A program made the position numbers and the translations under genes. Positions 9,463 to 20,145 of a DNA stretch of 64,000 bases are shown piece after piece. Every line of letters starts with the position of its first letter. Position 1 is the first letter of the stretch. Under the pieces are notes generated by a model that was not told the origin of the DNA, did no database searches, and saw nothing but the letters and a program-made list of their open reading frames with translations. This DNA is from Phymatolithon calcareum (taxonomy: Eukaryota > Rhodophyta > Florideophyceae > Hapalidiales): the NCBI GenBank assembly GCA_977006965.1, contig OZ345384.1, forward strand, positions 868,001-932,000. The letters run 5' to 3'.

Positions 9463-12400
9463 CTACGCTATAGTCATCTGGCTGCTCAAAACGTTCTTGA
9501 TTCGTAATTCTCTCCCAACAAGAGCTCCGGTAAGTCTCTTGCACTCAAACTCAATTTCTGTACTCATCTTCGATGACGCTAGAGTACGTTGTAAGGCGAC
9601 TAGTTCGACCACCGCGGTAATCCCACAGTACGCACCCAACACTGATTTCCTCCAAAGGGGTGCTCGGTTGAATGTCAACCTTAGGCACCTTAAACGTGTT
9701 GTTCTTTCTCCTATGTAAAGGATCCCTGGTAGCTTGCCTTCAATAGGAATCTTCATTGACCTGCCTTCTTCTTCCTTTTCCCATACCTTAATTGTTTCTT
9801 CTCTCCTCGTCTTCTTCGTGACAGATCCCTCCTGGGATTTCTGAAGGGCTTGTCGCAAGTCTTCATACATCTTGAGGTATTCAATATCCTTCATTGCTTC
9901 CTTTACGTCCTCATCTCTTCCAACGTACTCTTCTGTTTCTTCAAGGCGCTTTTTGTGCCTTACCAGGCTTAATGCAAACCTTTCTGCTTGATGACGTCTC
10001 CTCATCTTTGGTGGTCCCAGTCGGCACAGAACTCGCATTCGGTCCCGGCGGTGTTCGGCATACTTTCCGAAAACATTTTTGTAGAACAAGCCCTCTGCCG
10101 ACTCGATTGCCGAGAGCAATCGATTTGTCATTGGAGTAACGTGTAACGCATACTCCCATTTCGGGATAATTAGCGACTTAAAGATCCTGATGCATGTCTC
10201 CGGTTTGAATCCTCGAACATTCACTCCAAGCTCCCGCAGCTTATGTATGCATCCTGCAGCATTTCGAACTCTTGCTATGGCCGTGTCATCCGTAACACCC
10301 TTGTTATTCATGCTTACCCCAAGATACGAGAGTCTCCAGGCTTGATATAGTTCTCGTCCTGCCAAGTAAAACGTGTGCTTCTGAAGTCCTTTGTACTTAA
10401 GAACTTCGCTTTTTCCTGGTTTTGTGTTCCATTTCATGCCATTTTCGCTTGCCCAACTGGTCGCTATATCAAGAAGTTTCTGCATTCCTCGTCCTGTCTT
10501 CGCTTGAAGCTGAACATCATCTGCGAACAATTGCACAGGACTTTCTGAAACGTTCCTGTCTGTCTTGGAGACGGCTTCTGCGAATGTGTCCATGAATATA
10601 TTGTATAGGCATGGACTAAGCGGGGAACCTTGAGGTACTCCTCGGTCGATGATACACCACGTTTCTGTCTCGTCTCCAGCTGATGTGACCCACGATGGTT
10701 TTAACAGGTACGCAACCATCCTTGCTATCTCTTGGGGAAGTTTCTCCTTCAGCCTCTTCATGAGGATATCCCTGGGCACGCTATCGTATGCTGCGGATAG
10801 GTCAAGAACTGCCATGAACGGATGGCCCTTTTTCATTGAACTTTTTGCCCGGAGTATAGCGAGATAAGTGCTTCTGTCTTTCCGAAAACCCAGCTGAACC
10901 TTATTGAAGCGATAGTTCTCGCGTATGTATGCATCTAGAGCTGAGTCGATGATTTTCCTGGCTTGACTTAAAAGAGATATGGGCCTGTAGTTTGCTGCTA
11001 CATGAGCTGGGCCTTTCTTGTATAAGGGAATCAGAGTTGCTTGGCGCCATGCCCGAGGAAGACATTTGAGTCTCCCGCATGTTTCCCATAATGCTAGCAT
11101 TATTTCGAGCCCCGCTTCTTTGTTCGCGTGCAACATTTCGACCGCAATTCCGTCTGGACCTACCGCCTTCCCCTTCGGTGCTCTGTTGAATGCTCTTGCG
11201 ATGTGCCGCTTCATTGCCCTATTGAGTGCAAACGTACGCAACGGCATATTCCAGTCTTCTTCCGCCTTACAAACAATTGAGATGTATGCTGAGAATTTGC
11301 TTGGGTGCACAGGAGCCCCGAGAGCTTTGTTTGTTCCTTTCCTCCGTGCTTTTGATTTCATGATCTTGCTTGTGGTGTTCGCCGCCTCGCTCGGCCCCAT
11401 TTTCTCAACCTCATGAAGATATCTTTCAAATTGGTCGCATTTGGCTTTTCTCACCTTCTTCTTTAACAGCATTTTCACCTCTCGGAGGGCTTCTTTGTCA
11501 CTTTCGAGGCCTGGTCTCCTGTAAGTCTTATAATGCCGGTTCGTTTCTTGGCCAGATTGTCGAGCTCCTTGTTCCAAAAACTTTTAAATCTCGGGGGCCT
11601 CGGCTTAGACGATGTCCACGGCTCCTTCAGCTTTTTCAGAAAAAGTTCATACCAGTTGTTCAACTCCCGTTTGTCAGTACAGGTATGCAGCTGCTCTATC
11701 ATGCCCGGTACCCATTTCGACATTTCTTCTCTGGCCTTCGTTATTCTTGTCAGGCTTCGCCTGGCAGTTTTTGAGATAACCTTCTTTCTTCGCTGGGTTA
11801 TAATCCTGTAGTTCAGTACCCTCATTGCTACAGGAATGTGTTCTGTGACACCCTCCCACATGCCGTTTAACAGTTCGGGTACCTCTCCTTCTAAGGACTT
11901 CGTCATGAAGATATCGATGTTGCTCTTGCCATGGTTGGATACAAATGTTGGTCTTGTTGTCGTCCTTATTCTCCAGTTGAATTTTGCGGCCCACGAAACA
12001 ATCTTGTTCCCTCTCCAGTTTCCTGTGCGGTCCCAGTGCCTATGTCTTGCGTTAAGGTCACCCATGATTATCGCCTTCCCCCTGCAATGACGGTGGATGA
12101 ATTCCAAGCACTTGTCGTACTCCTCTCGACTCGCAAGAGGAGATATGTATGCAACCGACACTGCAATGTCCATCACATTTGCAACCACGACCTGGAATGC
12201 TTTTGTAGCCATCTTACCCAGCACTTTGGTTGGAGTACCAGCCTTAGTAATTAAAGCTACACCTCCTCGTGGTCGTTCTCGAGGGCCCTGCGGACGGGTA
12301 GAACAAATTTGGTCGAAATTCACCCTGATCGCTGTGTCTTCTTTTTGAAAAGTCTCCGTGAGACCAAGGACTTGCACATGGTGTTTTGCCATGATTTGGT

Positions 12401-12473
12401 CAACCATTTTGGGCGTCTCTGCTGATCCGCCCACGTTAAAAGTGGAGAATATTATTCTGTTTCCCAGGATCAT
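9463..12473 (-). pseudogene. LINE B ORF2 endonuclease/reverse transcriptase, one frameshift
   Basis: The first segment (12473-about 11540) is a complete endonuclease: STFNVGG (Asn), GLTETF (Glu), VAYISP, GDLNARH (Asp/Asn), SNIDIFM (Asp) and EHIPVAM (His). The second segment (about 11550-9463) is the RT: VGPDGIAVEML, NYRPISLLSQARKI, LGFRKDRST, VLDLSAAYDSV, GVPQGSPLSPCLYNIF and QLFADDVQLQ with its Asp pair. A C-terminal region of about 300 residues follows, without RNase H. The two open frames overlap at 11475-11577 in different phases, so one indel near 11540 breaks an otherwise complete protein of about 1000 residues. The ATG overlaps the ORF1 stop as ATGA, which suggests reinitiation of translation. 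Restoring activity would need only one base change in length, so sequencing or assembly error is a real alternative. Confidence 0.9.
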
Positions 12474-13618
12474 GATTCCACACTTTCTTCAGCGTCCACG
12501 TGCGATGCTGGTATGGGGTTCGAATTATTAGTGGCTCTGAGCTTGGGGTCGTGCTCTTCTGTTTCGCAATCTTTGGGTGTCGATTCGCTCGTTGTACTCC
12601 CTTCAGGGGTCATGTCATCTTCCCTGTTTTTGGAGCGCGGGCTTAAGGTCTTTGGGGCTTGATTTTGCCCTTCAGTGTTGTTACCAGTTGCAATAATGTC
12701 GCTACCCGCCTCAAGTGCGGAGCTCTTCGATTTTTGCACTTCTGTGGGGTTTTTCGAAAATTCTGCGCTTTCATTGCATGCTGACATACTTCTCACTTCG
12801 CTTTCAAATTGCTTGTCGACGCCCGCTTGTGTCTCTGCACGCGCTTTTCTCTCGAATGCTTCTATTTCTTCTTCAGCCTTCTTCTGGTTTTCTCTGTACC
12901 AGTTTCTTGTTTGGAAATCAGCCGTGTATCCTGCGCATTTCTTCATCCTCTTTCTTATAGCCCATAGATTCTTGAGTATACGATCATCCCCTGAAACCAG
13001 TTTCTTCTTCGACACCGAGTCCTTGAAGAGATTGTACTCTTTGTCTAGCCTTAGGCCCGCTGCCTTCATTGTCGCTATGACTCTGTCACAGTAGTACTTG
13101 CTGGACAGTATTTCTAGCCTGAATTTTCCGATGAACGATAGTCCCTGAACTGCCCTTGAAGGAAGCATTTGGGTCATCTCATTGTACAGTTCGACTTCGT
13201 CCATTCTTTCCAGTCCTGTGAAGTAGAGTGGAACTACCTCACTGGACCGGGTGTTCCGTATATTTCCCCTAATTGCTCTTGAGAACTTGATTACTCGCGA
13301 ACTGATATGGCTCCCGAAGTGCGCCGGAGTCGGGCGTTCGAGCGCCGCGACTGCAGCATACGACATTGGCGCAGCCATCGGAGCCAGATCTGGCTCCTTT
13401 TGAGTAGCCAGTACAGTATTGCTACCTGTATTATTCTCTTCCTCTTGTGTCGTACGGGGTGGCGTGGCCACTGGAGGGGCTGCCCGTTCCTGGTCCACAT
13501 TCACAGTCCGACTTCCGAGCTGCTCCGATTCGTTATTTCGGCGCACTGTTCTGACTTGTGCTTCCACTAGTGTCAATCGTTCGCACACTTCGCTCAGTGC
13601 TGTCATGATCTCGTCCAT
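12470..13618 (-). CDS. LINE B ORF1 protein, 382 aa
   Basis: The start is the ATG at 13618-13616 (MDEIMTALSEVCERLTLVEA), 55 bases inside the element. The first 30 residues have heptad spacing of a short coiled coil. The middle third (KIIKFSRAIRG-like RVIKFSRAIRGNIRN, then LSFIGKFRLEILSSKYYCD) has an alpha/beta pattern like the RNA-binding ORF1 region of other LINEs. A basic, helical segment follows, and the tail is rich in Ser, Thr and Glu. LINE C ORF1 at 40652-41166 has a comparable middle part (HVRNFARGPIGELIKSL). The likely role is binding LINE RNA as an oligomer; the function is inferred from position and family, not from a named domain. Confidence 0.75.
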   Translation of the reverse strand: MDEIMTALSEVCERLTLVEAQVRTVRRNNESEQLGSRTVNVDQERAAPPVATPPRTTQEEENNTGSNTVLATQKEPDLAPMAAPMSYAAVAALERPTPAHFGSHISSRVIKFSRAIRGNIRNTRSSEVVPLYFTGLERMDEVELYNEMTQMLPSRAVQGLSFIGKFRLEILSSKYYCDRVIATMKAAGLRLDKEYNLFKDSVSKKKLVSGDDRILKNLWAIRKRMKKCAGYTADFQTRNWYRENQKKAEEEIEAFERKARAETQAGVDKQFESEVRSMSACNESAEFSKNPTEVQKSKSSALEAGSDIIATGNNTEGQNQAPKTLSPRSKNREDDMTPEGSTTSESTPKDCETEEHDPKLRATNNSNPIPASHVDAEESVES

Positions 13619-13673
13619 TTTCTTCGCTATGTTATCATTTTCCGTATGCGTACTGCCTTGAGGAGCTGATGGG

Positions 13674-13685
13674 CGTCACGGTTGG
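13674..13685. repeat. LINE B target-site duplication, 5' side
   Basis: This copy of cgtcacggttgg lies immediately outside the LINE B 5' end. Confidence 0.85.
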
Positions 13686-14212
13686 TTAGACACACTGCAG
13701 TACCACTTGGCGTACGACGCGGTGCCCGTCCATATGGACGATGTGACCATCGCTCGAGCACCTTTTCTCACTCCTGGGCGTCCCGCACGGGACGCTTCCC
13801 TCGCAACATCTGCGGGGATCCTGTGCTGCCCGCGGGTGAGTGCATTCCAGGACTGGAACATCTATGGCATGGATAAGTCTGCAGTGACAAAGGAATTGGT
13901 TTCGGCTTCTACGGCTTCTGAGCATTGTCAAACTCTTTCAGGATATCTATGCATTTATAGTACTATTTGCACAACCGTCAAAAGGGCTACTTCAGTAGTC
14001 TCCATGTCGCGCACCATCCAGTTTACATTCTATCGTCTTCGTACGTCATGCAGATTCAAAGTCTTAACTGTGCTGAGCCATAATGTTGAGCAATGAGACA
14101 GTGTTTATTAAAGCCATGTTCTAGACTACCAGAATAGATTTGAATCACACTTTTGAGGAGGACAATGTGGTTGTGCCAATCCACCGGTCGATTGCTCCTG
14201 CCGCGCGCGAAT
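13686..14212. other. Unassigned stretch right of LINE B
   Basis: This is the right flank of the LINE B insertion. A 129-codon open frame (13707-14096, plus strand) exists, but it has no recognisable domain and low-complexity reading. I see no gene that I can support here. Confidence 0.4.
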
Positions 14213-14623
14213 TTAAACGCAGAGCTTTTTTGCCGCAAGAAAGCAGGCACCAAACGCCGAGGATCCCATCATGGCCGCACATGCAGCTTGACCTCCGGCG
14301 TAACAGGCCGTGAAACTCTTCCACCCAACATTGGCGCACGACGGGACACATGCTGCCTGTCCCACAGCGTAGCATGGTGCGAATGCAGGAAATGGCGCCA
14401 AACTACACGCAGCGGCGGCCGCCGCCTGACACTTCGAATAACACAAAAGACCGCCAGGGTTAAGAAGCGCACAGCCCTTGGCGGCGGCGGCCTGACATGC
14501 GCCGTAAGCAGCGGCACCCGCGGGCGCTGTCATGGCACACGATGCAGCAGCTGCTGCGACACATTCCAAGCTTGCCGTAGCTGCAGGGACAAAGACGACG
14601 AAAACGAGTAGAAGAGATTTCAT
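14213..14623 (-). CDS. Secreted Cys/Ala-rich repeat protein, 136 aa
   Basis: The ATG is at 14623-14621. The first 17-18 residues (MKSLLLVFVVFVPAATA) form a clear signal peptide. The mature part is about one third Ala, with about 15 Cys residues. It contains at least four imperfect repeats of the type CY-x3-QAAC: GACQAAAAKGC, CYSKCQAAAAAAC, CYAVGQAAC and CYAGGQAAC, then a terminal GACFLAAKKLC. Even spacing of Cys pairs suggests a disulfide-bonded helical repeat outside the cell. Similar small Cys/Ala-rich secreted proteins, some called zygote-specific in algae, are known in diverse eukaryotes, but I cannot assign a family. A TATA-like ctgtatatg lies about 60 bases upstream of the ATG (14682-14690 on the plus strand). 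The gene is complete and without introns, and it is not part of any element I can define. It is a good candidate for a real host gene. Confidence 0.7.
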   Translation of the reverse strand: MKSLLLVFVVFVPAATASLECVAAAAASCAMTAPAGAAAYGACQAAAAKGCALLNPGGLLCYSKCQAAAAAACSLAPFPAFAPCYAVGQAACVPSCANVGWKSFTACYAGGQAACAAMMGSSAFGACFLAAKKLCV

Positions 14624-14976
14624 CCAACCTTGAAGTATAACAAACGTTCGCAGTCTATTCGGGAGGAAGAGAAAATCGTCCCCTGTATATGTAGTAATCC
14701 TGACTACTTATATCACATCCTCACGAGCCGTACTATGCACGCGCAACTTTAGCGCGAGATTCACTCACGGGACAGTATCGCCCTGAGATAATGATTGGGG
14801 ACGAGCGACGAGGAGAGCCTCCGTGAGCACGTACTAGCATGATGCTAATAGGATGCAGAGGGTTCTGGGCAGCACATCAGAGAGATATAAGACAATCGTG
14901 TCTTGGTGATCGCGATCCTTTTGACCAATACACACTCGTTAGACACCACTGCGGGTGAGATGATCATCATCATCGA

Positions 14977-15087
14977 AACTTTGACTGACTGACTGTCAAT
15001 CTAGATCCGTAATAATCGAGGATCTTGATTGTCAGACAATCAACAACCGTAATTTTTAGGGATCTAGATTGTCAGTCAGTCAAAGTT
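14977..15087. repeat. Snapback inverted repeat with inner palindrome
   Basis: Arms of about 30 bases (aactttgactgactgactgt, then caatctagatcc on the left; ggatctagattg, then tcagtcagtcaaagtt on the right) flank a 50-base loop. The loop holds a second palindrome, cttgattgtcagacaatcaa. The unit gatctWgattgtcag therefore appears three times. It could be a small foldback element. Confidence 0.7.
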
Positions 15088-16552
15088 GCCGTTTTTCCTG
15101 GGTCGGCTAAAACGCCGCTGACCATTGAAGAAGCTCCCAAGGCAGCAAATACAATACTACATCCAAGCGTCGCTATAATTGTTGAATCTTTTTCTGATGA
15201 AACTCTCGTGTATATAGAGAAATGTTGGTGAAGACGCGGAATTGTTCACTATTGGTCATGTGCGCCTTTGGTGTTGATAAAGGCGTGAAAATGATGAGGA
15301 TGGTGAAGAGAGCAGGAAGATGAATGATGATGGTGAATGTTTCTTGGCTCCCTTTAGTCAGGAGCCGACGTTTACTTGGCTTAAATAGAAAAGAAAAGGC
15401 AAATGGTAACACGGAGAAAGAAGTAGCTCAACATTCGGGGGACAGCGCAACGGTCTTGACAGAAGCTGAATTCCTTGGATGAATGAGAGAGCTTCGAGAT
15501 GCGTCCAAATCACGGAGCGGAAGTTTAGGCTGCCGTGGATGCTAACAGGAAAGAAGACAAGTTGTATGACGACGAGAAAGCGTGTTCCGGAGAGCATCCC
15601 AACAAGCCCGACGTTGAGTGGATGTTGTGATGAGTGGGGCACACGTACAGGAAAGAAAGATGTAATGTCAGGACCGTGGATTGACAAGAAGTGATGGCTT
15701 GTCAAACAGGTACATGAAATCAAATGACGGAGAACATGAATGGATGCACTTGTAATTCAGGCGTAAACGGCAAAGATAACGAACAGTAGTGTGCGAGCAG
15801 CACAATTCTTGATGTCCATACGTGAGGTATCGTATGTCGCAATATTCACATTTCAAACGTGGGCTCCTCGATATCCGTTCAGCTCATGCTTTCACATCAT
15901 TTCCATGTACACCTTCGCATTTGCTCTAGACAGAATTCAACAAGTGGCGCTGTAAATTGCTCACCAAAAATTTTAGGCCTTCAGCAGATCACACTTTTCA
16001 ACTATAGAGGAAAATGAAGTAAAATACAATCAAGATTGCTGCAGAATGGATATTAATTGAAAAGGAAGTCCAAGAACGTCCTTGTCTTCCTTCATTTTTC
16101 ATCTTATTTTTCTGAACTGAATTGTTGTTTGCATTAAAGCTTTATTCTGTAGTTTAAATGCCAAACGTGTATATATTCCGTAGTTGAAAGATGAAGATTG
16201 ATGTTTTGCCCTTTCCAAGGTATAGCAGAAGGAGAAGTATAGATTTTTATTGAAAATTTACAAACGCATCTGCTCCAGTTATAGGGATTTGATGCTTAAG
16301 TAACTGCAGACGGCGGTTTTCAGAAGTACTGCATCTATTCATCGCTCATTCACTACAGTGGAAGAAGCTTTTTTTGGAAGCCGAACGAAATTCTCGTCTC
16401 CAAGGGAGTAAATTTATAACCTTCTCCCTGCCGAAGGTCTTAGGAGCATGTTTTTCGAACGTTACTGTATTTCCCGAATGGTCATGAAAAGTCTCTCGAC
16501 TGTACCGCAGAACTCTTCCCGACATTCGAGTAGCAACGCCCCTCTTGTTTCG

Positions 16553-16716
16553 AGTTCGTTTTTGTCGTCAGAGTGAAACGGATATTTTTTAAAAATGTTT
16601 TTTGAAAAAGAATAATAAAAATATTCGTTTCGCTCTGACGACAAAAACGAAACGCAAGACATGTCGGAGTATCATATGTTTGTTTAAAAACACAAGTCTC
16701 GCGTTTCGTTTTTGTG
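16553..16716. repeat. Compound inverted repeat (two hairpins sharing one arm)
   Basis: The left arm at 16555-16590 (cgtttttgtcgtcagagtga, then aacggatatttt) pairs with 16617-16653 (aaatattcgtttcgctctga, then cgacaaaaacg). The right arm extension, gacaaaaacgaaacgcaaga, then pairs with agtctcgcgtttcgtttttg at 16694-16713. The same stretch can thus form alternative hairpins. Confidence 0.65.
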
Positions 16717-17470
16717 CCTGTTGGTGCGAGCAAACGTGCCGGCCGGTGGTCCTGGGTAGAGGCCAAGCGGGGCGAGAATATCACCTGGAGAAGGCCTGGG
16801 GCGTTGAACAAACTCTAACACTTCATCTCTACCATTGCCCACCGAAGAGGCGATTCAAGTCCTCCAACGCAGCGAGTGGTTTGCAGCGACTATCTAGACA
16901 AGCCGCTCCAACCATTAAGACGCAAGCATCTCCTCCGGGCTCTGAAAACAGCCTTCATTTCCAAACTGTCTTGAACATATTAGCAGAGAGAGACGGAAGC
17001 CACAGAGATTGTAATAATATAATGAATGATTATTCCCCCATGGAGCTAGTAAGCAGTCCTTATATTTTTACCTCTATGTAGATTTCGGCAGGGCGTTAAT
17101 CCTGCAAGCCAATTGTTAGCACTCTTCTTCTATGCCTACCGCTCGTCATTAGACGATTCCGCCAGAAGCAACGACTGTGGTTCCACGCATTCGCAGAGAT
17201 CGTATGAATGAGAGGGTGGGTTATGTGCTACTCTGTGAATCGTGGCAAACGGAACCGTAGTGGAAAAGAGGATCAAGGAATGCAAGATAGCAGAGGTAAA
17301 GGCGATCAAGAAGGACAGAGTTCAATCATATCCTTGCTTCAGAAAGGTTCCAGCGCGCATGTTCTTCGGCGCCACACGCCACAAATTCTTAATCAATAGA
17401 CCATTCTTTGGGACGGTCTCTCCTTTGAGAACCTCCGCGATCAAAGAATGAACCAGTCAATAATATGATA

Positions 17471-18778
17471 TAGTCAACCCTCGCTAACTGGATGGCTTCC
17501 GGGGGGGGGGGGGAGCCAGAAATCCATATATCGAGCGTGTTCCAGGAGAGAATTCATATCATATTGCAAAGACTACACGTGTACCTAAGCAGCCCATGTG
17601 GCAGAGGCAGCCGACGTGTAGTGGCAATCGATGCCGACACACTGTGCGAATCTGAGAATCCAGGGAGCAGAGAAGCGGATGGTGATTCGATAGTATAAAT
17701 TTCAATAGTTGCAGTTGTTGACAGCATTAAGCTCGTTGGAACTGTCCGGCTCGGAACTGCAACATCACTGGAGGATCATGGTGACACTGATGTATTAGTG
17801 TATATCTGCGTAACTGTTGCGCATGCGTAAATATGAACCAACTGTGGCAGATAAAGTGCTTGAAGCGTGTATAAGGTTGGAGAATCTGACGAGCCGTCAG
17901 ATGGTATCACGCTTTTGGAACCGCGGTCAGAGTTGGGAATATGGACGCCATTGGCAGCGACAGACTTCACGCAGAGGATACGAAGGAGCTAGTCACAATG
18001 GATGATGCAGCAATAAGCCCAGAAACGCTTGGAGCGCTTTTCGAAGATGGCGACGGACCGACCGGAAAATCAGGAAAGTTGATGGTTGCTCCGCGGATCA
18101 CAGAGATGCAAAGGGGCTTGCGCAGGCCCGATTTAGCAGGGATAACTGGTCATCGCATGCTAATTGGCGACATACTTGCTTACGCTTAAAACCCGGATAA
18201 TAAAGAAGAGGTTGGTGATGCAATTGTAGAAATTCTCACATTTGCAGTTGTGGATGAGGCGGAACTAACTTGATTGGGGTTGCCATGACTTGAGAGGGCT
18301 GCAGGAGCGCAAGTGCAGCTTTAAAGAGCTGGGTCGCTGATGACTTTATCTCTATTCGAAGATTATGTGGTAGCTAAAATCGTGTTCGACGGCGTTACTG
18401 GAATCGGGATTGCACCACTATGGAGGGCTGAATGCTGGCGCAGTGTCAACAGTCCTCGTAGACGCGATCAGTAATAAGATGCGCGTACACTCGAGCACTC
18501 TTACCGAGGTCTGGCCGCCATGGAGATGGAGGGCTGTGCCTTACTACATTCTGTGGACAAGTGATAACGTGCAGAATATGCTCCGTGGCATGTACTCAAT
18601 TTATACATTTTTAACGTATGCGCCGTGCATCGGCTGTCAGGATATTCTTCTACATGAGTATTCTGAATATATTAAAATTTCGATAAAATTTGGGCTAAAC
18701 GGAATTCGAGGACGCACGAAATATTCTAAAAACAGAGGTTATACGCTTAAAGAGAATCCAGTTATCGAGAGTTGACTG
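17471..18778 (+). mobile_element. Decayed Tigger/pogo-like element, 1.3 kb
   Basis: Terminal inverted repeats match at about 20 of 22 bases: agtcaaccctcgctaactgg at 17472 and the complement agtcaactctcgataactgg ending at 18777. TA lies outside both ends. Inside, short plus-strand frames such as ADKVLEACIRLENLTSRQMV resemble the C-terminal helix of Tigger transposases, but no catalytic motif survives. A run of about 13 G at 17504 is inside the left end. Confidence 0.6.
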
Positions 18779-19271
18779 TACGACCCTATTGATCCACACG
18801 TGTATTTGTACCAGCCCACAAGGAATTTGATTGGATTTCTGTTTAACCCCCTCGTACTAGCTACAATTGAGGTTTATTGGGACACAGTAAAATAATTCTT
18901 TTGCAAGGCCCACGCGCATCGAAACACGTCATAGAGTATTTCCTGTCCTTCGCCATGTGTATGCGCTCGTACTGAACAAGTTTGGAGTGAGTTCGCGCAG
19001 GTTTCGCGAAGCTACAAGCAAAGCCGCGATTTTCGTGCCCAAATATGCCTATTCGTTCAGATGATGTAGACAGTTAGCCGTTGCGCGTTCGGATATTATT
19101 TCAAGGTGGATGTCTTATTAAGCACAGTACCTGGACCTGTTTTTTTTGTTTTCAGAAAATCGGCTGGAAAAAAAAGATACGGGCAGTTCTACATCAAGCA
19201 AAACATTCGAATTTGGCCCCTAAACTGAGCTTTTCGGCCTGCGTGTCCTTTGCGGTTCATCTGTGTACCTA

Positions 19272-19754
19272 ATGAGCTACGATTTGACTATAAGTCATTG
19301 CGGCCTGGATGAGAAATGTGTTTTCATGATGAGAGGAGCTTTCGAAGACCACGAGAGAGCCATGTATGCTCTTAGGGCCTTCAAAACAGAGCATTCACGA
19401 TCAGTCGCCATGCAGATAGGAATGTATATCATGAAGGCGGTCGCAGATGGAGGAATGGGAGGATCAATTGAGGACTTTGTTTTGCTCTTGACACTTCTCA
19501 CCCCAGAAAAACTAGAGTCATATCATGGAGCAGAGGAATACGTATCGCAGAAGGTGGTCTGGAGAGAGAGCTCCATGAATTCGATTGGAAGGTACAATTC
19601 TGATGTGTACCGCTGTCATTGGCGGTACATACTAGCTCGTCGCATGGGTTATGCTCGCCGTGTAGATGAAGGATCGCCCAACGGGATATCACCGGGGATC
19701 AATAGTGCTCTACGAGCGTACAACTGGCAAGATTCCAATTTCCATGAGTCTTAG
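19272..19754 (+). CDS. Conserved ORF of TTAA element, 160 aa, unknown function
   Basis: The first ATG is at 19272 (MSYDLTISHCGLDEKCVF). The protein is about 91% identical to the ORF in copy B (33324-33806), with the same length and the same ends (RAYNWQDSNFHES). No frameshift or stop separates the two, although the neighbouring ORF has decayed in copy B. It has a Met/Ala-rich helical middle (SVAMQIGMYIMKAVADGGMG) and a basic stretch (HWRYILARRMGYARRV). There is no signal peptide or membrane segment. I do not recognise the family, and it runs antisense to the transposase remnant. It could be a cargo gene, a second element protein, or a chance open frame. Confidence 0.5.
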   Translation: MSYDLTISHCGLDEKCVFMMRGAFEDHERAMYALRAFKTEHSRSVAMQIGMYIMKAVADGGMGGSIEDFVLLLTLLTPEKLESYHGAEEYVSQKVVWRESSMNSIGRYNSDVYRCHWRYILARRMGYARRVDEGSPNGISPGINSALRAYNWQDSNFHES

Positions 19755-19833
19755 ATAGTGGACAATGCGATACTGCGCACTTTTGACAAATCAGAGATAG
19801 AAAAACGTCCATAGTCTGGGTCTTTATTGGTGT

Positions 19834-20145
19834 CTAGTGCCTTTCCTCCACGGCATGTAGGCCATAGCGGCTTCTAAAATCCCCGAAACATATAGGTGCC
19901 GTACAATCAAGGCATGCGACCCGCTCATACCTGCACAACGAAGGAGCGCGGGGTCTCTTCAGAGCTATCCATCTTTGTGCTTCCCTTGCAGCGGACGTCC
20001 AATCCGAGAACTTTATGATGTCAAAATGTATGCGCTCTCTGTGATTCTGATGGTAAAGCTTCTGAACTGCTTCCTTCCTGTGTACGTCACTCTCTACATT
20101 ATAGATCCAACAAAACTCACTCATGCTCTGAAAAATTGCACACAC
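19834..20145 (-). pseudogene. piggyBac transposase C-terminal remnant (Cys-rich)
   Basis: The frame ends in RAPSLCRYERVACLDCTAPICF, then GDF and RSRYG. The pattern C-x-C-x2-C-x2-P-x-C is like the RING-like C-terminus of piggyBac transposases. The DDE core is absent, so the element is non-autonomous. In copy B the same region (32966-33184) has a stop after APSLCR. Assignment rests on the Cys pattern and on TTAA flanks. Confidence 0.5.

Larger units (their letters stand above)
9387..13673 (-). mobile_element. LINE B, full-length non-LTR retrotransposon (4.29 kb)
   Basis: The element is bounded by an exact 12-base duplication (cgtcacggttgg at 9375-9386 and 13674-13685). On the minus strand it has a 55-base 5' UTR, ORF1 (13618-12470), ORF2 (12473-9463) and a short 3' UTR. 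Decayed relatives lie at 31366-31960, 54907-56150 and 58150-58690. With one apparent frameshift as the only visible lesion, this copy is the youngest LINE in the window. Confidence 0.92.
14624..17207. other. Non-coding stretch with two hairpin structures
   Basis: Apart from the inverted repeats described separately (14977-15087 and 16553-16716) and a decayed LINE C-like tail near 16229-16400 (gtatagatttttattgaaa, aaacgcatctgct), I see no supported gene. Confidence 0.4.

Noticed and set aside
14269-14611. Open frames on both strands overlapping the Cys/Ala-rich gene (14153-14611 plus, 14269-14517 minus)
   Set aside because: They are shadows of a GC-rich coding sequence. Only the 136-aa frame has a signal peptide and regular Cys spacing.
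17504-17516. G-run as a G-quadruplex regulatory signal
   Set aside because: A single homopolymer inside a decayed Tigger end; no further G-tracts nearby.
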